Shown: positions 1 to 6,084 of the stretch, in pieces
Layout of the letters: each line of letters opens with the position of its first letter
Position numbering within the stretch: position 1 is the first letter of the stretch
Assembly (NCBI GenBank): GCA_034399355.1
Contig: JAXMMT010000021.1
Location: forward strand, 1-9,785
Direction of reading: 5' to 3'
DNA: 9,785 bases
Origin: UBA2279 sp034399355
GTDB taxonomy: Bacteria > Actinomycetota > Coriobacteriia > Anaerosomatales > Anaerosomataceae
Notes under the pieces: generated by a model
What the model saw: the letters and a program-made list of their open reading frames with translations, nothing else
Databases searched by the model: none
What the model was told of the DNA's origin: nothing
Position numbers and translations under genes: made by a program

Positions 1-66
1 GCGATGGAGGTCTGAGAGCGCAACCCAGTCCACGGCGGTAGGTGACAAGACCCACTGGTACTCCAC
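1..66 (-). CDS. GNAT acetyltransferase, second copy (5' part only)
   Basis: These bases encode the first 22 residues (MEYQWVLSPTAVDWVALSDLHR) of the same GNAT-family acetyltransferase found complete at 7487-7915. The nucleotide sequence of 1-103 is identical to 7850-7952. The start is a GTG preceded by a GGGGG run five bases upstream, as in the full copy. The rest of the gene runs off the left edge, so whether this copy is intact cannot be told. It is the cassette downstream of the Fic cassette, and the attC before it (92-153) differs from the one before the other copy. This is a second insertion of the cassette, not duplication of a larger block. Confidence 0.85.
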   Translation of the reverse strand, partial: MEYQWVLSPTAVDWVALSDLHR

Positions 67-97
67 AGTCGCCCCCGATGCCCCCTGGTGCAGCTAA
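1..97 (-). repeat. Duplicated cassette end, copy 1
   Basis: The bases are a perfect match to 7850-7946 and cover the 5' end of the GNAT cassette up to the attC cut. Identity runs six bases further, to position 103, through the conserved attC spacer CGTGTT, and then breaks inside the neighbouring attC. The break point is where integrase-mediated insertion of a whole cassette predicts it. Confidence 0.9.
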
Positions 98-153
98 CGT
101 GTTTGAGATAACCCGCAACGCGAAGCGTTGTCGGGTTGATCTCATTGTTAGAC
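92..153 (-). other. attC1, short type (3' end of Fic cassette)
   Basis: The outer boxes are AGCTAAC (92-98) and GTTAGAC (147-153). Between them is a strong hairpin with arms containing CAACG and CGTTG around a CGAAG loop, plus an outer GAGAT/ATCTC stem. It is one of three short sites in the window. The Fic stop codon lies five bases from the box at 147-153. The minus strand shows the array-typical AAACACGTTAG at the cut. Confidence 0.9.
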
Positions 154-158
154 GGAGA

Positions 159-1718
159 TCAGAGCTGCCTTCTCCATATATCTAAACCAAGTACCAGCGC
201 ATCATTCAGCCAATGGGAGTAGCGCTCCACAACCCCGTCCGTATCTTCGTTGTAGGCGAACTGGAACGGTTCAGCACAGACGGCATGCGGACCGTCAAAT
301 TGCGTCTCGCCCTCAGCGTTCTTGTCCCGGTACTCAATGAACGCCGTCGCGGCCAGGATGCCCATGAACTCGTATCCGAGTCCGTGGAACGAAACGACAA
401 AATCGGTGTGTCGGTCCGTGTGAATACGCATACGCATCCACGTCCGATACTCGCTGGTGTTTGCGAAGTAGTCGAACTCGTTGGCGAGACGCACTATTTG
501 CAGCTTGAAATAGTAATCCGTGGAGTCAGTACTGGCGTCGTTGTTCGCGTAGTAACTGCGGTCAATTGTGTCAAGCTCTCTGTCAAGGTCCCCAGAGAGG
601 TCATGCAGTCGCTCGACGGTCTGGGCCTCGAGTCGATGTGCGGTCTCAAAGACGCCTCGCATTCGCACAGACGGCGACTTGCGCCTCAGCCGATCAAGTG
701 CCGCACCAATCACATTCTGGACCGACTCGCGCCCCGCCTGAACCTCGTGGCTTAGACTGACGGCCTTCATGAAGGCGCGCTTCTCGATCTTGACGAACAG
801 GCCTACGAGCGGGCCAAGATCACCGCTATCCGCCGTCTCTAGAGCTCCGATGTAGTTCTCACGAGTCTGCCGGTCGATGACCAGCGGGAACCAGCCGGCC
901 TTCAGCAAGACTAGTGACGCCAAGGCGCGGGCGATGCGCCCGTTGCCATCCTGAAATGGGTGGACCTGTGTGAAGCGATGATGTAGCCACGCTGCACTTA
1001 CCTCCGGGGACACGCCGGCTTCCGCATGCTGCGCGTGCATCTTGATGAGCCGATCCATTTCCGATTCAACCTGAATCGGCGGACAGTACATGTGCACAAC
1101 ACCATCAGGGCGCGTTGGGTTGTTCGGCTGCTGCTTCCATTCGCCGCGTAGTAGAGGCACTTCACAGAATGACTCTGAATGCCCCTCGATTCGCACGAGA
1201 GCCGTGGTCGTCGGCTGGTTCCGAGTCAGCAGCTGATGGAGCTCCTTGATGAAAGAAACCGAAAGCTGACGCCCGCTCGCCACTAAGTCCATGACTCCAT
1301 CCAGAGCCTCAGCCTGATCTTGCAGGACCCGCACTAGCGCTTCCGGTTCCATGTCCGATGCGCCGTGCGGCACCAGACTCGCCTCAAGTCCATGCTCGAC
1401 GAGCAGTTGAGTAATTCCGCGATCGAGAGTGTATAGATGTTCGATAATGCCGGTCTCAATCGCCCAAGATCGCCGGAGCTTCTCGTTGAAGTCGCGCAGA
1501 GCATCACTGTCCTTGAGCTTCTCGCGCTGCTCCGCCCAAAGATCACCGAGCGCCGTCAGTTCTGGCGATGTCAGATTCGGCCAGTCGACTGGCAAATCTG
1601 CTATTGGCGTCCATTCCGACACGTGGTCCCCAATCTCCTCGTCCCGTCCCATGTCAAGCATGGCACTGGTGTCTGACGTCCACCAGTCCTCAGTCTTCCG
1701 TCTAACGTGTTTGCGCAT
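159..1718 (-). CDS. Fic-domain protein (probable AMP/NMP transferase)
   Basis: The 519-residue protein carries the Fic signature HPFQDGNGR at residues 253-261, with catalytic His253 and the phosphate-binding DGNGR loop. Fic enzymes usually transfer AMP or another phosphate-containing group to a hydroxyl of a target protein. An upstream segment, SWAIETG (84-90), fits the place and pattern of the N-terminal inhibitory motif of class II Fic proteins ((S/T)xxxE(G/N)), with the inhibitory Glu at 88 but Thr where Gly or Asn is usual. The last 200 or so residues match no domain I can name. The start chosen is the ATG at 1718, inside attC2, because the next ATGs (1661 and 1652) would remove tryptophan- and acid-rich sequence in the same open frame; the first residues MRKHVR are then attC-encoded, and no clear Shine-Dalgarno precedes them. 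The cassette has one gene. A toxin, a regulator or a phage-defence effector are all possible; the target is unknown. Confidence 0.88.
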   Translation of the reverse strand: MRKHVRRKTEDWWTSDTSAMLDMGRDEEIGDHVSEWTPIADLPVDWPNLTSPELTALGDLWAEQREKLKDSDALRDFNEKLRRSWAIETGIIEHLYTLDRGITQLLVEHGLEASLVPHGASDMEPEALVRVLQDQAEALDGVMDLVASGRQLSVSFIKELHQLLTRNQPTTTALVRIEGHSESFCEVPLLRGEWKQQPNNPTRPDGVVHMYCPPIQVESEMDRLIKMHAQHAEAGVSPEVSAAWLHHRFTQVHPFQDGNGRIARALASLVLLKAGWFPLVIDRQTRENYIGALETADSGDLGPLVGLFVKIEKRAFMKAVSLSHEVQAGRESVQNVIGAALDRLRRKSPSVRMRGVFETAHRLEAQTVERLHDLSGDLDRELDTIDRSYYANNDASTDSTDYYFKLQIVRLANEFDYFANTSEYRTWMRMRIHTDRHTDFVVSFHGLGYEFMGILAATAFIEYRDKNAEGETQFDGPHAVCAEPFQFAYNEDTDGVVERYSHWLNDALVLGLDIWRRQL

Positions 1719-1785
1719 CAGCTGTGCGCCAATACCTTCCAGTGCAGTCTACCTCGTGCGCATCTGCTGGATGCGCCTGTTAGAA
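1700..1785 (-). other. attC2, long type (3' end of PIN toxin cassette)
   Basis: The outer boxes are GTCTAAC (1700-1706) and GTTAGAA (1779-1785), with inner arms GCGCATCAGC and GCTGGATGCGC that pair apart from one bulged base. The minus strand contains GATGCGCAAACACGTTAG, which appears to provide the ATG of the Fic gene. The site is closely similar to attC6, attC7 and attC10. Confidence 0.92.
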
Positions 1786-1795
1786 ACGCCGCCGA

Positions 1796-2221
1796 CTACT
1801 CTGCTGACGAGGCGATAACGGCAGCCAGAAGCTCCCGGGGCTCGAAGACCGGTAGATCCGCGGAGGTGAAGTCCTTCACGTTGCGGGTCACGATCGCCTC
1901 AGCGCCTGCCGTTCTCGCGGCTTCGTGGAGTACGGCGTCTTCGAAGTCCGGGTAGTCGAGTGCGAGTGCCGCCTGCAGAACAGGTCGGTCGACGCAGGCG
2001 ACGTCGAACATAGCGAGAAGCTGCTCTATATGGCGCGCAGCTGCGGCGGCACCGACCGTCTTGGACGCGATGTAGTGGATGGTTGTGACAGTGGTGGCCG
2101 AGAGGATGCCGGCGATGACACCGTTGTCCGCGAGTGAGAACAACTGCGCTGCGACTTCGACGTGAGGTTCGCGGGCGAGCAGCACGTCGAGCACGACGTT
2201 GGTGTCGAAAAGGACTCTCAC
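1796..2221 (-). CDS. PIN-domain ribonuclease toxin (VapC-like)
   Basis: The 141-residue protein is a near-complete PIN domain, the fold of VapC toxins, which are metal-dependent RNases that cut tRNA, rRNA or mRNA to stop translation. The acidic site is visible: DTN at residues 6-8, FEDA with Asp95, and the terminal VTRNVKDF with Asp117. Length fits VapC (about 130-150 residues). The start is a GTG whose bases overlap the antitoxin stop in a GTGA, so toxin synthesis is probably coupled to antitoxin translation. The stop lies ten bases from attC2. The family assignment is firm; the RNA target cannot be predicted. Confidence 0.9.
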   Translation of the reverse strand: MRVLFDTNVVLDVLLAREPHVEVAAQLFSLADNGVIAGILSATTVTTIHYIASKTVGAAAAARHIEQLLAMFDVACVDRPVLQAALALDYPDFEDAVLHEAARTAGAEAIVTRNVKDFTSADLPVFEPRELLAAVIASSAE

Positions 2222-2460
2222 GAGTGCTTCTTCTCAAGGTGACGTCTGTAGTCGCGCTCATCGAGCTTCGACCCCGAGAGTGCGCCGACGAGTGAACGGA
2301 CCCTGGGAGTGAGTTCGGTTGCGATCGGTCGATCCTGCGCATCGATGACGGCGAAGTAATCCGACACGAGTCTGGAGACAGACTTGCCCGACTTAGCCGA
2401 ATGCCGTTTGGCGCTGCGGATCAGGTCCTCATCGAGCCGCAAGGTGAGTTTGGTGTTCAC
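2218..2460 (-). CDS. Antitoxin partner of the PIN toxin (ribbon-helix-helix-like)
   Basis: The 80-residue protein begins NTKLTLRLDEDLIRSAKRHSAK, a beta strand and helix typical of ribbon-helix-helix antitoxins, and resembles the DUF6364-type antitoxins paired with PIN toxins. The C-terminal LTPRVRSLVGAL and ERDYRRHLEKKH would be the toxin-binding part. The start is set by a strong AGGAGG (2467-2472) six bases before a GTG at 2460, in preference to an in-frame ATG seven codons upstream (2481) whose own coding sequence contains that ribosome site. Its stop overlaps the toxin start by four bases. Such antitoxins usually repress their own promoter, and an inverted repeat lies immediately upstream. 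Confidence 0.85.
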   Translation of the reverse strand: MNTKLTLRLDEDLIRSAKRHSAKSGKSVSRLVSDYFAVIDAQDRPIATELTPRVRSLVGALSGSKLDERDYRRHLEKKHS

Positions 2461-2505
2461 GATTAACCTCCTGACGTACATAACCTACTCATACTATACG
2501 TCAGG
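2461..2505 (-). promoter_or_regulatory. Ribosome site and probable operator/promoter of PIN TA operon
   Basis: A perfect 9-bp inverted repeat, CCTGACGTA (2470-2478) and TACGTCAGG (2497-2505), is separated by 18 bases. On the minus strand the enclosed region contains TATAGT and TATGTA, either of which could be a -10 element. One arm overlaps the AGGAGG ribosome site. The arrangement fits an antitoxin dimer or tetramer covering the promoter. The repeat is seen directly; the regulatory role is inferred. Confidence 0.55.
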
Positions 2506-2540
2506 CGGAACGATTCGTAAATGGGAGATTCATCGGCTGT

Positions 2541-2604
2541 TTCTAACGTCTTTCGGCATCACCTGCAGCGCGAAGCGCTGTCAGGTTGGATGCCGGGGTT
2601 AGGA
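2541..2604 (-). other. attC3, short type (3' end of R-M cassette)
   Basis: The outer boxes are TTCTAAC (2541-2547) and GTTAGGA (2598-2604), with inner arms CGGCATC and GATGCCG, a second stem segment ACCTG/CAGGT, and a GCGC-GAA-GCGC tip. The minus strand reads GATGCCGAAAGACGTTAG, opening a nine-codon ORF into the next cassette (2530-2559). Confidence 0.9.
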
Positions 2605-2629
2605 ACGCCCGCTCAGTGCACCCCTGGAT

Positions 2630-3538
2630 CTACACTGCAGCCTTTACGAATGCTGCCAATTGCTCCAGATCGTGCTCCCAGAACACCGTGACGTTATGCT
2701 GATCCTGCGCTTCGCGAAGGTTCTTGAGTTTGAACACTCCCGCGAGTACGGCAGCAGTCACCACTTGGTGGCCAAACGCATTCTGCCATCGGGCGGATTT
2801 GCCGCCGGTTTCTCGAATCAACCGCTTCACGCTGTTGGTGTAGCTGTTGGAGACCTTGCACTCGATCGCCAGCAAACGCCCATCGTGCAGTCGCGCCGGC
2901 ATGTCGGTCTTGGTGCCCGCAACCATCACCTCGCGACAGAAACACCCGCGATCGAGGGCGTCTAGAACATGGATCTCATTGGGCCGATCGACTTCGCGGA
3001 AGCCAGCAGCGGTCAGCGCCGCAGCCACTGCCTCTTCCTGCCGTTGAGATGGTTCCATGCGTCGAGCGGTACGCGTCCTTTCGGATGCCCACACTCCTGT
3101 TGTCCACGCAATCGCAGTCTCAACCTCGGGTGACTCTGGGTACCGCGAGTCGCGTAACCAAGGAACCCGAATCGGATCCAGCGCAGACAGCGCGACTTCG
3201 ACGAGAGCATCTTGCGCGGTGAGACCGTCGCCCTCGAACACCAAGACCTCGATCACCGTCTTGAGGTCATCAGCGCTGATGGGCGGCGCTGCCAGGTGAC
3301 GAATCGCGTTCACTGCCGCCGAATCGCCTGCGTCTGAGTTCTGAAGTGAGGCGAGGTTGTCCGTCGAATCGAACAGGTGTTGGACGATGGGGCGTAGCCG
3401 AACGAATTCATCCGCGTACGCCGCAGGCCCATCCTCGATGCGCTGGTGAACGAAGGTTGCGGTGGCAATGTGACGATCTGCTTCAAGCTGCGCGTCGTCC
3501 CAGTGCGGGGGACGAATCCACCCCGGCTCACGACTCAC
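2630..3538 (-). CDS. Type II restriction endonuclease, XamI family
   Basis: The 302-residue protein resembles the XamI restriction endonuclease family. The C-terminal half has TKTDMPARL, then LLAIECKVSNSYTNSVKRL, giving a PD-(D/E)XK active site with Asp212, Glu226 and Lys228. WQNAFGHQVVTAAVLAGVF and the terminal FWEHDLEQL also fit the family. The enzyme would cut unmethylated double-stranded DNA. Prototype XamI recognises GTCGAC, but specificity here is not proven. The start is a GTG at 3538 that overlaps the end of the methylase gene by 11 bases, so the methylase is made first. The stop lies 25 bases from attC3. The gene looks intact. Confidence 0.87.
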   Translation of the reverse strand: MSREPGWIRPPHWDDAQLEADRHIATATFVHQRIEDGPAAYADEFVRLRPIVQHLFDSTDNLASLQNSDAGDSAAVNAIRHLAAPPISADDLKTVIEVLVFEGDGLTAQDALVEVALSALDPIRVPWLRDSRYPESPEVETAIAWTTGVWASERTRTARRMEPSQRQEEAVAAALTAAGFREVDRPNEIHVLDALDRGCFCREVMVAGTKTDMPARLHDGRLLAIECKVSNSYTNSVKRLIRETGGKSARWQNAFGHQVVTAAVLAGVFKLKNLREAQDQHNVTVFWEHDLEQLAAFVKAAV

Positions 3539-5147
3539 GATTGGCCCAGCCTCTCAGTTGGTCTGGAGGCGGGACGAGAAGCTGTTCCATCTCGCTAGGT
3601 TCGTACTTGCGCAGGCCACCCTGGTAGGTCCGTCCAGAGCTGCCGTGCTGATCGCCGGTACTCAAGAAGTTGACCAACCCGTGGAGCTGGTCGTCGTCGA
3701 GTGCCACCTTGGGGTACAAGCCGTGGACCACGTTCACGGTGGGCATGCGATCAGGGTTCAACGCGAAAGCGGGAAGCCCGCGGCCCATGTAGGTCGCTAC
3801 GATCGGTGGTCGCTTGAGTGGCACCGAATACCAGTCACGTCGGGACTGGCAAACGCCACCAGCCCGTGTCGAAATCGCCCCCATACCTGCTAGGTACGAA
3901 CGGAGGTTCTTGTCCGAAGCTGCCACGGTCGGGTTTGCTACCAGTAGGCAGCGCTCGGAGTTGGCAGGATCCAATCGCCCATGCGCCGAGAGGACCTCGC
4001 GTGCTCGAGTTATCGCAGGCGTGCAGTGGATAGTCAGACCAAGCTCCCTCGCCTTGTCCCTAGTCAACAAGAAGAACTCGTTGGCGCCGGTAACGGCCCC
4101 TCGACTGACCCGGACATAGCTACCCAAGGGCACGAGACCCTTTGGAACGGACTTCTTCGGGGCGAGAAGTTGGCTCCATGAAGTGGCGGACTCGAGCTTA
4201 GCCCTGGATACTAGACGACCGCGCTTGTCGAGATTCTTGAGTTCTCGAGGCTGTCCCGCGACCTGAATTCGAATCCCTTTCGCGTTGAGCCCTCTCTCAA
4301 AACACAGGATCGACGCAGTGACCATCGCTTCTTCGAACGCGCGCTCCTGAGGCCGCAAGATATGGACCGAGCGCCCGCCGGCCCCGTTGAGCAATGCATC
4401 ACGCATGGCGCGCCCATAGTTGACGTCAAGCCACTCCGAACTTGTGAGCAGACAACCTGTGTCGCCTGGGCTGCTCTTGCTGACAACCGCCATGAAGAAC
4501 AGGGCATGCAAGCCGGCCAGTCCGGACCAACGGGCCCACCCCAGTTCATGGGCCTTTTCGCGAGCCCACTGTTTCAGGGCAGCAGGAATCTGGTGGTGTC
4601 GCACGTACGGGGGGTTGCCGATGAACGAAGTCCGTCCCGCCTCTGAATCAAGTGACATGAGGATGAAATCGTCGTTGTGAACGGCGATGGTTGTCAGTCC
4701 CAAGACCGATGCGTTGGCCCTGCAGGCAAGAGACGCGATTGGATCCATGTCTACGGCGAGTACCGGGGTATCCGGCATCGCCTTTGCCGCCGCAATCGCA
4801 AAGCGCCCCGTGCCACATCCGCAATCGACGACTCGCGATGGCGTCTGGCGGGTGACCCACCCAACCATCTCGTTCACAAGGAGTGGTGGAGTGAAGACTT
4901 GACCGATGCTGCGGCGTTCAACCGACGAACGCATCGCGATAATCCGTTCACCAAGAGGATCGCGACCGGCAAGAATCTGTTCGCGGACCTCAATTGGGTC
5001 GAAAGCGGTGAGTTGGGCACCTTGGAGCAACGAGGATTCAGTCGACGAGAGCCTGCCACCGGTCGACGCAGCTCCGAGGGCAGCACAAAGAGCCACGAAC
5101 TCAAGTGCCTGAACGTCCGACTTGGCCAAGGCCCGCATCTCCCTCAT
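3528..5147 (-). CDS. DNA adenine-N6 methyltransferase of the R-M system
   Basis: The 539-residue protein has the amino-methyltransferase motifs in gamma-class order: motif X GQVFTP (82-87), motif I VVDCGCGTGRF (106-116) for S-adenosylmethionine, motif II with Asp133 in AVDMDP, motif III NDDF (158-161) and catalytic motif IV NPPY (178-181). The last 300 or so residues would hold the target-recognition domain, as in TaqI- or SalI-type enzymes. It should methylate adenine in the site cut by the endonuclease that follows and protect the host. The start ATG at 5147 gives the longest plausible frame; an ATG at 5138 is an alternative, and neither has an ideal ribosome site. About 85 bases separate it from attC4. 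Methylase-first order with overlapping genes is common in R-M operons and delays the nuclease after transfer. Confidence 0.93.
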   Translation of the reverse strand: MREMRALAKSDVQALEFVALCAALGAASTGGRLSSTESSLLQGAQLTAFDPIEVREQILAGRDPLGERIIAMRSSVERRSIGQVFTPPLLVNEMVGWVTRQTPSRVVDCGCGTGRFAIAAAKAMPDTPVLAVDMDPIASLACRANASVLGLTTIAVHNDDFILMSLDSEAGRTSFIGNPPYVRHHQIPAALKQWAREKAHELGWARWSGLAGLHALFFMAVVSKSSPGDTGCLLTSSEWLDVNYGRAMRDALLNGAGGRSVHILRPQERAFEEAMVTASILCFERGLNAKGIRIQVAGQPRELKNLDKRGRLVSRAKLESATSWSQLLAPKKSVPKGLVPLGSYVRVSRGAVTGANEFFLLTRDKARELGLTIHCTPAITRAREVLSAHGRLDPANSERCLLVANPTVAASDKNLRSYLAGMGAISTRAGGVCQSRRDWYSVPLKRPPIVATYMGRGLPAFALNPDRMPTVNVVHGLYPKVALDDDQLHGLVNFLSTGDQHGSSGRTYQGGLRKYEPSEMEQLLVPPPDQLRGWANRES

Positions 5148-5230
5148 ATGCCAGGACCCTGCGTCCTGAACTTGTGAACGAGACTAGCATACAGATCGGA
5201 CACGCACCCGGATTGCGAGAACGCGGGGCT

Positions 5231-5292
5231 TCCTAACGATGTTGGGCTTGACCCGCGAGCGAAGCGAGTCGGTGTCGAAGCCCGGGTTAGGT
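5231..5292 (-). other. attC4, short type (3' end of Phd-ParE-type cassette)
   Basis: The outer boxes are TCCTAAC (5231-5237) and GTTAGGT (5286-5292). Inner arms GGGCTTGACCCG and CGGTGTCGAAGCCC pair imperfectly around a GCGAAGC tip. The spacer next to the cut (GATGTT on plus) is the most divergent of the ten. The toxin stop codon shares base 5292 with the site. Confidence 0.9.
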
Positions 5293-5588
5293 CAGTCCCC
5301 GCCGACATCCTCATCCCTGATGAGTTGACTTCCGTGCCGCACGCTCAGCACCTTGATCGAGTCGCCCACCTGATAGAAGACCCTGTACGCACCGTACACT
5401 AGCTCCCGGACCTCGCGTTCCTCCAACTCCGGTACCATTCGCCCGCTCTCCGGGAACTTCGACAGCCGGTCTGCCGCGTCGAACAGCCCGGTGGTCCAGC
5501 GAACGGCGGCGTCGAGGTTGTCTTCAGCGATGTGTCGTCCAATCTCGTCGACGCGATCGAGCGCGAGATCGGTCCAGTCGACCTTCAC
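5292..5588 (-). CDS. RelE/ParE-family toxin
   Basis: The 98-residue protein has the RelE/ParE pattern: an N-terminal strand and two helices (WTDLALDRVDEIGRHIAE), KFPESGR in the middle, then REL-YGAYRVFYQV and IKVLSVRHGSQLI. ParE members poison gyrase and RelE members cut mRNA on the ribosome; sequence alone leans to ParE, since the basic catalytic set of RelE is not evident. The start is a GTG overlapping the antitoxin stop in a GTGA, the same junction as in the PIN module. The stop TGA touches attC4, leaving no 3' untranslated sequence before the recombination site. Confidence 0.9.
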   Translation of the reverse strand: MKVDWTDLALDRVDEIGRHIAEDNLDAAVRWTTGLFDAADRLSKFPESGRMVPELEEREVRELVYGAYRVFYQVGDSIKVLSVRHGSQLIRDEDVGGD

Positions 5589-5866
5589 GAACGGAGCTTC
5601 TCGAGTGCGCGGGCCTTGGCCTCCTCATGGGGAGTGATCTTACCGGCCGCTATCTGCGCCTCAGCGACAGCGATATCCTCCAGTAGTTCCATTCGCTCAC
5701 GCATGGCCGCGAACTCGTGGATGTCGACGAGCACGGCGACCCCGCGACCGTGCTGTGTGAGAACCATCGGGCGACGGGTCTCGTTGACTTGCTTCACAAA
5801 GGAGGCGACGCCCGCCCGGAACTCAGAGAGCGGACGGATGTCCTCATCGACCTTCAACGGATACAT
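5585..5866 (-). CDS. Phd/YefM-family antitoxin
   Basis: The 93-residue protein has a Phd/YefM DNA-binding N-terminus (PLSEFRAGVASFVKQVNETRRPMVLTQ, then a GRGVAVLVDIHEF segment) and a charged C-terminal tail that would wrap the toxin. The start is the ATG at 5866 because an AGGAGG (5873-5878) lies six bases upstream; a longer open frame to 5911 would add a cysteine-rich N-terminus unlike the family and would read through the ribosome site. It neutralises the ParE-like toxin, whose gene overlaps by four bases, and probably represses the shared promoter through the repeats just upstream. Confidence 0.92.
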   Translation of the reverse strand: MYPLKVDEDIRPLSEFRAGVASFVKQVNETRRPMVLTQHGRGVAVLVDIHEFAAMRERMELLEDIAVAEAQIAAGKITPHEEAKARALEKLRS

Positions 5867-5872
5867 GCGTGA

Positions 5873-5929
5873 CCTCCTAGTACACGGTGCAGTACAACAC
5901 AGCGTACACACCCACTTGGAAAATCACAA
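5873..5929 (-). promoter_or_regulatory. Ribosome site, three 12-bp-phased repeats and probable promoter of Phd-ParE-type operon
   Basis: On the plus strand GTACA occurs at 5880, 5892 and 5904, exactly 12 bp apart, each with a palindromic GTAC. The first copy sits two bases from the AGGAGG at 5873-5878. A minus-strand TTGTGA (5924-5929) lies 17 bases from TACGCT (5901-5906), a weak -35/-10 pair that the repeats would overlap. The repeats are seen directly; their use as antitoxin operators and the promoter call are inferred. Confidence 0.5.
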
Positions 5930-5952
5930 GCGGCAGTTGCTTTCTGGATCTG

Positions 5953-6036
5953 ACCTAACGTGTTTCGGCATGAGCAGCGGTCATGCGCTCTCATGATTCT
6001 AGCGCTTGCGCCGTCTGCTCGATGCCGTGGTTAGCA
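5953..6036 (-). other. attC5, long type (3' end of protein A cassette)
   Basis: The outer boxes are ACCTAAC (5953-5959) and GTTAGCA (6030-6036), with arms CGGCATGAGCAG and CTGCTCGATGCCG that differ by one bulged base. It is closest to attC9. On the minus strand an ATG in the arm opens a 15-codon ORF (5924-5971) running into the upstream region of the Phd gene. Confidence 0.93.
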
Positions 6037-6084
6037 CCGCCCAAGAGCTGCGCTATTGCAGGCGCCACTACCCCCTGATTTGCC

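Noticed and set aside
1899..2342. 147-residue minus-strand ORF across the TA genes
   Set aside because: It is Arg/Ser-rich, out of frame with both recognised TA genes and has no motif; it is a coding shadow.
2541..2604. Hairpins between genes read as Rho-independent terminators
   Set aside because: They lack a U-tract and carry AAC/GTT outer boxes and a bulged inner stem shared with the other sites. They are attC sites, though they might still weaken transcription.
5148..5230. Promoter for the R-M operon between attC4 and the methylase
   Set aside because: A TATGCT on the minus strand could be a -10 element but has no convincing -35 at the proper distance, so it was not annotated.
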